5,017 bases of DNA, from the NCBI GenBank assembly GCA_016189825.1, contig JACPRR010000219.1:1-5017 (forward strand), in the 5' to 3' direction. The notes under the pieces are model-generated. The model was not told where the DNA came from. It worked only from the letters and a program-made list of their open reading frames with translations, and searched no databases. The position numbers were made by a program, and so were the translations under genes. Positions 1-5,017 of this stretch are shown here, one piece after another. The DNA comes from Chloroflexota bacterium. Lineage in GTDB: Bacteria > Chloroflexota > Dehalococcoidia > JACPPY01. The stretch's first letter is position 1; every line of letters starts with the position of its first letter.

Positions 1-55
1 AACGTGGTACCATACAGGGGTTTCTTACGGAATGGGACGGAATCACTGCTAGCGC
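1..55 (+). promoter_or_regulatory. alaS leader with a T-box-like TGGTACC core (tentative)
   Basis: This is the non-coding segment before alaS. Bases 5-11 read TGGTACC, which has the form of the conserved T-box bulge UGGNACC. Its first four bases (UGGU) can pair with the ACCA end of an uncharged tRNA with A73, the discriminator of tRNA-Ala, and the next gene is alaS. A purine-rich GGGACGGA at 34-41 is the only Shine-Dalgarno-like stretch, about 14 bases before the ATG at 56, which is long. I see no run of T after a stem, so a transcription terminator is not visible; a translational switch would be the likelier form. The Stem I and specifier region would lie upstream of the window, and the usual flanking AGGG...GCG of the T-box is not matched. 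The similarity may be chance. Confidence 0.22.
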
Positions 56-2737
56 ATGAACAAGCATCATGAAAACCATATGACGAGCGACCAGTTGCGG
101 GACCTGTTCCTGCGCTTCTTCGTAGAGAAGGGGAGCCAGGTGCTGCCCAGTTCGCCGTTGGTGCCGAAGACCGACCCCACGCTCCTCTTCACCACCGCCG
201 GCATGGTGCAGCTAAAGCCATTCTTCCTCGGCCAGGTCGTCCCGCCGAGCCGGCGGCTGGCATCGGTTCAGAAATGCTTTCGCACTACGGACGTCGACTG
301 CGTCGGCGATTCGAAGCACCTTACGTTCTTCGAGATGCTCGGCAACTTCAGTGTTGGCGACTATTTCAAGAAGGAAGCGATTGCCTTCGCCTGGGAGTTT
401 GTCACCGAGCGCCTGAAACTGTCTGAAGAGAGGCTTTGGACCACGGTGTTCCTCGATGACGACGAAGCGGCGAAGCTGTGGCAGGAGAGAGGAGTGCCCT
501 CTGAACGCATCGTCCGCCTCGGAGAGAAAGAGAACTTTTGGGGGCCTGCCGGCGACTCCGGGCCTTGCGGCCCGTGCAGCGAGATCCATTACGACTATGG
601 GGCGAATATGGGCTGCTGCCGCCGCGAGTGCAATCCCTCCTGCGACTGCGGCCGCTTCGTCGAGGTCTGGAACCTGGTGTTCATGCAGTTCAACCAGGAC
701 AGGCAGGGCAAGCGCACCCCCCTGCCCAGGCCTAACATAGATACCGGGATGGGCCTCGAGCGGATAACGGCGGTGATGCAGGGCAGGAACACGGTGTACG
801 AGACTGACGTGTTCGCGTCCCTGCTGGAAGAGGTGGCGAGGATATCCGCGAAGAGCTACGGGCGCGACGAGGCGACTGACCGCGCCATGCGCATCGTTGC
901 CGAGCACTCCCGCGGCATCGCGTTTCTCATCGCTGACGGCGTCGCTCCAGGTAACGAGGGCAGGGGCTACGTGCTGCGCCGCCTGCTGAGGCGCGCCGCG
1001 CTTTTCGGCAGGAAGCTGGGCCTGGAGGAGCCGTTCCTTTCCCAGACTACCGGCGTGGTCGAGAGGTCCCTCGGCCATGTCTACCCGGAGCTGCGGCAGA
1101 GCCGCGACCTCATCACGCAGGTGGTGCGGCTTGAAGAAGAGCGGTTCCAGGCGACGCTGAACGCGGGACTGGAGAACCTATCCCAGATTATGGGCGGGAG
1201 CGAAACCAGCAAGGTCATACCGGGCCATGCCGCGTTCACCCTGTATGATACCTACGGATTTCCTGTCGAGCTGACCCGTGAAATCGCCTCGGAGCGAGGG
1301 TTCACGGTTGATATGGACGTGTTCGAGCGGGAAATGGAGCAACAGCGCAAACGCGCCAGGGAGGCGTCGAGGTTCGGCGGCGATGCCTGCGCGGTCGACT
1401 ACTCGAAGGGGCAGCTTTCGCCTACTGTCTTCGTAGGCTACGAGACAACCGCGGCCGAAGCGAAGGTGCTGACCGTGGCTTCCGGCGGGGAAGCGCTGGC
1501 CCGGGCTACCGAAGGCCGGCAGGTCGAGATCGTGCTCGACCGCACGCCGTTCTACGGCGAAATGGGCGGTCAGGTAGGCGACTCCGGCGTGCTCGCGGGC
1601 CCGAAGGGGACTGTCGAGGTCCAGGAAACGGCATGGGTGGGCGCCGGCCTCATAGGGCACCGGGGAAGGGTCGCCAACGGTTCGATTTCGGTGGGGGAAA
1701 ACGTCAGGGCGGAGGTTGACTCTGAGCGCCGTGCGGACGTCGCGCGCAATCACACGGCCACGCACCTGGTGCAGGCCGCGTTGCGCGCGGTGCTGGGGCC
1801 GCACGTGCAGCAGAGAGGCTCCCTGGTGGCGCCGGACCGGTTGCGCTTCGACTTCTCGCATCTGAAGGCGATGAGCCGCGAGGAGATTGCGCGCGTGCAG
1901 AGCTGGGTGAACGACAGCATCAGGCGGAATCTTGCCGTCAGCACCGAAGTGATGCCCTACGCCGAAGCGGTCTCCCGGGGCGCCATTGCGCTCTTTGGCG
2001 AAAAGTACGGCGAGACGGTGCGCCTGGTGCAGGTGAGCGGCGCGCACTGCGGCGCCGGCGGTGTTCCCCCGAGCGGCCCGGTGAGCGCCGAGCTTTGCGG
2101 AGGCACGCATGCCGCCGCTTCCGGTGACATTGGCCTCTTCCTGGTCACCGCCGAAACGAGCGTTGGCGCCGGGCTGCGGCGCATCGAGGGCATTACCGGC
2201 AGGGCGGCGGAGAAGCTGGTGGCCTCCTATGTGGGCTCGCTGCAGGGCCTGTCCGAGCAGGTGAAAGCGCCGCCCGAGGAAGTGCCCGCGAGGGTGGCGG
2301 CGCTCATGGATGACGTGGACGCGGCCCGCAAGCGCATCGCTCAGCTCGAGCGCGAGCTTTCGAAGCGAGGCGCCGACTCGATGGTATCCCGTGCCGAATC
2401 TGTCGACGGTGTAACGGTCCTTGCCTCAAAGGTCGGCGTTTCCTCAGTCAGCGGTCTGAGGGAAGTGGGCGATGTGCTCCGCGAGAAGCTGGGGAGCGCT
2501 GTGATCGCGCTGGGCGCGGTCATCGATGAGCGGCCGCAGTTCCTGGTCATCGTGACGCCGGACCTGGTCTCAAAGGGCCTGAACGCGGGCGACCTTGCGC
2601 GGAGGGTTGCACAGGTAGCAGGTGGTGGCGGGGGCGGCAGGCCGGAGATGGCGCAGGCCGGCGGAAAGGACAAGACTAAGCTCGACGAGGCTATCGCTCT
2701 GGTCCGCGGTCTTGTCGAAAGGGCGGTCAAGAAGTGA
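56..2737 (+). CDS. alaS: alanyl-tRNA synthetase
   Basis: This cytosolic class II synthetase charges tRNA-Ala with alanine using ATP and clears Ser- and Gly-tRNA-Ala mistakes. The 893 residues are close to the usual 870-900, with all domains present. The catalytic core covers about residues 9-250, with motif 2 around KCFRTTD (73-79) and FFEMLGNFSVGDYFK (91-105), and motif 3 as GMGLER (231-236). A tRNA-recognition middle domain follows. The editing domain, about 470-715, has zinc ligands HTATH (His566, His570) and CGGTH (Cys681, His685). A likely coiled coil lies at about 740-775. The C-Ala/DHHA1 domain ends the protein, with six glycines (856-861) and RPEMAQAGG. Two segments stand out: a Cys cluster at 187-198, and roughly 13 extra residues at 661-675 compared with E. 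coli AlaS. The start is uncertain: Met9 (ATG at 80) fits the family N-terminus better, but neither ATG has a good Shine-Dalgarno. An in-frame TAG at 50-52 rules out anything further upstream. Confidence 0.98.
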   Translation: MNKHHENHMTSDQLRDLFLRFFVEKGSQVLPSSPLVPKTDPTLLFTTAGMVQLKPFFLGQVVPPSRRLASVQKCFRTTDVDCVGDSKHLTFFEMLGNFSVGDYFKKEAIAFAWEFVTERLKLSEERLWTTVFLDDDEAAKLWQERGVPSERIVRLGEKENFWGPAGDSGPCGPCSEIHYDYGANMGCCRRECNPSCDCGRFVEVWNLVFMQFNQDRQGKRTPLPRPNIDTGMGLERITAVMQGRNTVYETDVFASLLEEVARISAKSYGRDEATDRAMRIVAEHSRGIAFLIADGVAPGNEGRGYVLRRLLRRAALFGRKLGLEEPFLSQTTGVVERSLGHVYPELRQSRDLITQVVRLEEERFQATLNAGLENLSQIMGGSETSKVIPGHAAFTLYDTYGFPVELTREIASERGFTVDMDVFEREMEQQRKRAREASRFGGDACAVDYSKGQLSPTVFVGYETTAAEAKVLTVASGGEALARATEGRQVEIVLDRTPFYGEMGGQVGDSGVLAGPKGTVEVQETAWVGAGLIGHRGRVANGSISVGENVRAEVDSERRADVARNHTATHLVQAALRAVLGPHVQQRGSLVAPDRLRFDFSHLKAMSREEIARVQSWVNDSIRRNLAVSTEVMPYAEAVSRGAIALFGEKYGETVRLVQVSGAHCGAGGVPPSGPVSAELCGGTHAAASGDIGLFLVTAETSVGAGLRRIEGITGRAAEKLVASYVGSLQGLSEQVKAPPEEVPARVAALMDDVDAARKRIAQLERELSKRGADSMVSRAESVDGVTVLASKVGVSSVSGLREVGDVLREKLGSAVIALGAVIDERPQFLVIVTPDLVSKGLNAGDLARRVAQVAGGGGGGRPEMAQAGGKDKTKLDEAIALVRGLVERAVKK

Positions 2738-3159
2738 GCCCGCGTGCGCTTGGCCTGGATGTTGGAGACCGGCGAATCGGCGTCGCCATCAGCGACCCGG
2801 AGGGCCTGATCGCGGTGCCGCTGACCACGGTCCAAAAGCGGGACGCCGAAGCAGCGGCGCTCGCGGTCGCTGACATCGTTCGGAAGAACGAAGTGGGAAG
2901 CATCGTTGTCGGACTTCCCGCGCTGTTGAGCGGCGAAATCGGCGAGCAGGCGAGGAAGGTCGAGGAGTTTGTCGAGCGTTTGAAGCCACATCTGTCTGTT
3001 CCTGTGGAATGGTGGGACGAGCGCCTTTCCACGGTGGCGGCGGAGAAGATGATGCGGGAAACCGGGGCGACGAGGGTCAGGCGCGACGCCAACCGCGACG
3101 CGCTGGCGGCGGCCTTGGTGCTCCAGGCGTATCTCGACAGCAAGAGGATACAGGGTTGA
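2734..3159 (+). CDS. ruvX: RuvX/YqgF family RNase H-fold nuclease
   Basis: The product is a 141-residue cytosolic protein of the YqgF/RuvX family (E. coli YqgF is 138 aa). The family has been linked to 16S rRNA 5' end processing and, by fold, to Holliday junction resolvases; which role applies here cannot be read from sequence. Family motifs are present in order: LGLDVGDRRIGVAISD at 6-21 with the first acidic residue Asp9, IVVGLP at 57-62, WWDERLSTV at 93-101 with Asp95-Glu96, and RDALAAALVLQAYLD at 121-135 with the last acidic residue Asp122. The acidic set typical of the active site is therefore intact. The start is GTG, inside the GTGA that also contains the alaS stop, a four-base overlap suggesting translational coupling. 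GAAAGGG at 2717-2723 is only a weak Shine-Dalgarno. The alaS-ruvX pairing is seen in many bacteria, which supports the call. Confidence 0.95.
   Translation: MSPRALGLDVGDRRIGVAISDPEGLIAVPLTTVQKRDAEAAALAVADIVRKNEVGSIVVGLPALLSGEIGEQARKVEEFVERLKPHLSVPVEWWDERLSTVAAEKMMRETGATRVRRDANRDALAAALVLQAYLDSKRIQG
3142..3148 (+). promoter_or_regulatory. ribosome binding site that sets the aroE TTG start
   Basis: AAGAGGA ends seven bases before the TTG at 3156, the ideal distance for a Shine-Dalgarno. It lies within the last codons of ruvX. It supports a TTG start for aroE over the in-frame ATG at 3009, which would add 49 residues with no family similarity, encoded over ruvX. Confidence 0.75.
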
Positions 3160-4019
3160 CGCAGAAGATCGCCATTATCGGCTACCCGCTGAAGCACACC
3201 ATTTCGCCAGCCTTCCAGCAGGCGGCGCTCGACCACTATGGTCTCGACGTGGAATACGAGGTCTGGGAGGCTGACCCCATCCATCTTGCAGCCGCCATTG
3301 GCGAGCTCCGCTATCCTCAGAATATCGGCGCTAACGTGACCATACCGTACAAGGAAGAGGTGCTGAATTTCATCGATGAGGTCGACGAGCTGGCGGACGA
3401 TATCGGAGCGGTCAATACTATCGTCAAGGAAGACAACGTGCTCGTGGGGAGGAACACCGATGCACCCGGTTTCCTTCGTGCATTGCAGGAAGACGGCAAG
3501 TTCGACCCGCACGGGAGCACCGGTGTCATCATCGGCGCCGGGGGAGCGGCGCGGGCGGTCTGCCATGCCCTGGTCTCCGCCGGTTGTTCGGAGCTTACGC
3601 TGGTGAACCGCTCGCGAGAGCGCGCGGAGGAACTGTGCGAAGCTCTACGCGATAGCGTGGCGACGAAGGGGCTTGGGACCAGGATAGCAGTGGCCGCATG
3701 GGGCGCCCCCGAGGCGCTTGCCGCGCTGAGTAATAGCAAGCTCATCGTCAACTGTACGTCGATGGGCATGAAGCACGGCGGGCAGGAGAAGCTGTCGCCG
3801 TTGACCTCCGGCCAGATTCCTTCGGAGGCCCTGGTATTTGACCTGGTATATAGCCCGGCGCAAACCCCTTTGCTGAAGGCTGCCTCGGCTGCGGGCGCGC
3901 GTACGCTTGGCGGGCTGCCCATGCTTGTCTACCAGGGCGCCGCGGCCTTCGAGATGTGGACGGGGAAGTCCGCCCCGCTGGAAGTAATGTTCGAGGCCGC
4001 CAGGGATGCCCTGGCCTGA
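3156..4019 (+). CDS. aroE: shikimate dehydrogenase (NADP+)
   Basis: This cytosolic enzyme reduces 3-dehydroshikimate to shikimate with NADPH, the fourth step of the shikimate pathway. From the TTG start it has 287 residues, normal for AroE. The N-terminal substrate domain opens with KIAIIGYPLKHTISPAF; the Ser-x-Ser pair that holds the shikimate carboxylate is Thr15-x-Ser17 here. ANVTIPYKE at 59-67 carries catalytic Lys66, GAVNT at 84-88 includes Asn87, and GRNTDAPGF at 98-106 carries catalytic Asp102. The nucleotide domain has the glycine loop GAGGAARAV (127-135) and NRSRERAEEL (151-160), whose Asn-Arg-Ser fits the NADP(H)-preferring type. NCTSMGM (199-205) and GGLPMLVYQGAAAFEMWTG (252-270), with Gln260, complete the family pattern. 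The gene overlaps ruvX by four bases (TTGA). Because it is linked to aroC it is more likely the biosynthetic AroE than a quinate dehydrogenase or YdiB-like paralogue. Confidence 0.96.
   Translation: MTQKIAIIGYPLKHTISPAFQQAALDHYGLDVEYEVWEADPIHLAAAIGELRYPQNIGANVTIPYKEEVLNFIDEVDELADDIGAVNTIVKEDNVLVGRNTDAPGFLRALQEDGKFDPHGSTGVIIGAGGAARAVCHALVSAGCSELTLVNRSRERAEELCEALRDSVATKGLGTRIAVAAWGAPEALAALSNSKLIVNCTSMGMKHGGQEKLSPLTSGQIPSEALVFDLVYSPAQTPLLKAASAAGARTLGGLPMLVYQGAAAFEMWTGKSAPLEVMFEAARDALA
3999..4015 (+). other. perfect hairpin at the 3' end of aroE
   Basis: GCCAGGG (3999-4005) and CCCTGGC (4009-4015) form a perfect seven-pair stem with an ATG triloop. It ends just before the aroE TGA and three bases before the Shine-Dalgarno of the next gene. 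An alternative pairing, AGGCC (3994-3998) with GGCCT (4013-4017), competes with it. No T-run follows, so it is not an intrinsic terminator. It could mask the next ribosome binding site until a ribosome finishing aroE melts it, or it could be chance in GC-rich coding DNA. Confidence 0.35.
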
Positions 4020-4023
4020 GGGA
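4018..4023 (+). promoter_or_regulatory. ribosome binding site of the DUF2007 gene
   Basis: GAGGGA lies seven bases before the ATG at 4031 and begins within the aroE stop codon (4017-4019). It selects this ATG over the second Met codon at 4040 and over the upstream in-frame ATG at 3956 inside aroE. Confidence 0.75.
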
Positions 4024-4030
4024 CGTAACA

Positions 4031-4285
4031 ATGTCTGAAATGGTGCGCGATTGCAGGCTGGCGCTGGTGCATACTGCCTATGGGCAACTCGAAGCGGATG
4101 TCTTGAAGTCGCACCTGGAAGCCGAGGGGATCCCCGTCCTCTTGAAGTACGAGAGCGCTTCCCGGGTCTTCGGGATTATGGTTGACGGCCTGGGCAAGGT
4201 ACACCTGTGGGTACCGGAAGACCTTGCAGATGAGGCGAGGGAGGTCCTGAAGGGTGCCGGGCAATCAAGTGTGGAGCAGGATTGA
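4031..4285 (+). CDS. small DUF2007-type protein (putative signal transducing protein)
   Basis: The product is an 84-residue soluble protein with no signal peptide or membrane segment. The core, about residues 9-73, reads as the small alpha/beta fold of the DUF2007 family. A first strand (LALVHTAYG, 10-18) runs into a helix (QLEADVLKSHLEAEGIPV). Next come a strand-loop region ending in VHLWVPEDL, and a C-terminal helix (ADEAREVLKGAG). Family members are usually annotated as putative signal transducing proteins, but the function is unestablished and I see no catalytic residues. The tail SSVEQD looks disordered. The gene sits 11 bases after aroE and one base before aroC, so it is almost certainly co-expressed with both; a role related to aromatic biosynthesis is conceivable but unproven. 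The family call comes from pattern recognition of a short protein and is less certain than its neighbours. Confidence 0.8.
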   Translation: MSEMVRDCRLALVHTAYGQLEADVLKSHLEAEGIPVLLKYESASRVFGIMVDGLGKVHLWVPEDLADEAREVLKGAGQSSVEQD

Positions 4286-4286
4286 C

Positions 4287-5017
4287 ATGTTCCGTTTTCT
4301 GACCGCCGGCGAATCTCATGGCAAGGGCCTGGTAGCGATCGTCGAAGACATGGTGTCCGGCCTTCCCATAAGCGAAGACGAAATAGCTCGCGACCTTGCG
4401 CGCCGCCAGCGTGGCTACGGCCGGGGCGAGCGCATGAAGATCGAGCAGGACCGCGCCGAAATACTGTCCGGCGTGCGCCACGGGAAGACGATCGGCAGCC
4501 CCATCTCGCTCCTTATCCGCAACCGCGATTGGGAGAACTGGCAGGGAGTCATGAGCGCCGCTCTCACCGAGGGGGCAGAGGACCGGGTGACGCGGCTGAG
4601 GCCGGGGCATGCCGACATGCCGGGTGCGCTGAAGTACGGTTTCGACGACGTGCGGAACGTCCTGGAAAGATCGTCGGCAAGAGAGACCGCGGCTCGCGTA
4701 GCGGCCGGCGCCATTGCCCGCAAGTTCCTCGGGCAGTTTGGCATCTCAGTGCGCAGTCACACCGTCGCTATTGGCGGGAAGTCGGTCGAGCCCAGCGATA
4801 GAGTGGACTGGGACCGTGTGGAGGAATCACCCCTGCGGTGCAGTGACCCCGAGGCCGAAAAGCAGATGGTCGCGCTTATCGACCGGGCCAGAGAGGCTGG
4901 CGATACGCTCGGCGGGGTGTTCGAGGTGGTGGCCGGCGGCGCGCCCATCGGGCTGGGCAGCCATGTCCAATGGGACCGTAAGCTCAGCAGCCGCATGGCG
5001 CAGGCGGTGGCGAGCAT
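4287..5017 (+). CDS. aroC: chorismate synthase, 3' end beyond the window
   Basis: This enzyme converts 5-enolpyruvylshikimate-3-phosphate to chorismate, the last common step to aromatic amino acids and related compounds, and needs reduced FMN. The 243 visible residues are about two thirds of the usual 360-390; the frame is open to the edge. Signatures seen in order are FLTAGESHGKG (4-14) with conserved His11, RRQRGYGRGERMKIEQD (39-55) with arginines typical of the active site, GSPISLLIRNRDW (70-82), RPGHADMPGALKYGFDD (105-121) with conserved His108, and RSSARETAARVAAGA. A later LGSHVQWDRKLSSRMA matches the family's C-terminal half. The ATG comes one base after the DUF2007 stop, with AGGA at 4278-4281 as Shine-Dalgarno five bases upstream. 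Whether the enzyme is mono- or bifunctional (with its own flavin reductase) cannot be told here; this length pattern fits the bacterial monofunctional type. Confidence 0.97.
   Translation, partial: MFRFLTAGESHGKGLVAIVEDMVSGLPISEDEIARDLARRQRGYGRGERMKIEQDRAEILSGVRHGKTIGSPISLLIRNRDWENWQGVMSAALTEGAEDRVTRLRPGHADMPGALKYGFDDVRNVLERSSARETAARVAAGAIARKFLGQFGISVRSHTVAIGGKSVEPSDRVDWDRVEESPLRCSDPEAEKQMVALIDRAREAGDTLGGVFEVVAGGAPIGLGSHVQWDRKLSSRMAQAVAS

Noticed and set aside
559..574. Perfect GC hairpin CGGGCC-TTGC-GGCCCG inside alaS
   Set aside because: It encodes the conserved GPCGPC segment, lies deep inside the gene and has no T-run, so coding constraint and high GC explain it.
212..1078. Long open frame on the minus strand opposite the AlaS catalytic domain (288 codons)
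   Set aside because: It is antisense to highly conserved alaS motifs, has no recognisable domain, and is the expected shadow of a GC-rich gene with G/C in third codon positions. The same applies to the minus-strand frames at 1178-2110, 2341-2991, 2727-3566, 3317-3922 and 4176-4610.
2621..2640. Glycine-codon tract near the alaS 3' end (six Gly)
   Set aside because: A GGGGGGRPxMAQAGG segment is a normal feature of the AlaS C-terminal domain and not a recent repeat expansion.
3009..3155. Upstream in-frame extension of aroE from ATG 3009
   Set aside because: The added 49 residues lie entirely over ruvX in another frame and resemble no AroE N-terminus. TTG 3156 has a well-spaced AAGAGGA and begins right at the family's N-terminal strand.
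4529..4801. Plus-strand frame of 90 codons inside aroC
   Set aside because: It is out of frame with a clear chorismate synthase reading frame that is open from 4287 to the window edge.

Overview
The window is GC-rich bacterial chromosome. It is densely coded on the + strand, and five genes in a row carry no sign of transcription ending between them. The order is alaS (alanyl-tRNA synthetase), ruvX/yqgF (RNase H-fold nuclease), aroE (shikimate dehydrogenase), a small DUF2007-type protein, and aroC (chorismate synthase, cut by the right edge). I see no mobile element, CRISPR array, rRNA or tRNA gene, and no pseudogene.

Layout: bases 1-55 are the only non-coding stretch of any size and hold the alaS leader. 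It contains TGGTACC, which matches the tRNA-binding bulge of a T-box for a tRNA with discriminator A73, as tRNA-Ala has. The rest of such an element would lie outside the window. alaS fills 56-2737. ruvX overlaps it by four bases (GTGA), and aroE overlaps ruvX by four bases (TTGA). After 11 bases comes the DUF2007 gene, whose Shine-Dalgarno overlaps the aroE stop codon, and one base later aroC begins. Both overlapping starts are non-ATG. aroE must be read from TTG 3156 and not from the upstream in-frame ATG at 3009, which lies inside ruvX.

How the genes work together: aroE and aroC catalyse two steps of the shikimate pathway (dehydroshikimate to shikimate, and EPSP to chorismate), so the right half is the start or middle of an aromatic amino acid biosynthesis operon. 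alaS and ruvX are housekeeping genes that often sit together. The tight packing suggests one transcript with translational coupling. The small DUF2007 protein between two shikimate genes is the least explained gene.

Organism: the protein features, gene packing, high GC and alternative starts fit a free-living bacterium, and my best guess is Chloroflexota (Dehalococcoidia-like). This rests on the general look of the proteins, not on a search. Nothing here is a convincing new biological system. The items most worth a second look are the T-box-like leader, a small extra segment in the AlaS editing domain next to its zinc ligands, and the DUF2007 gene inside an aro cluster.
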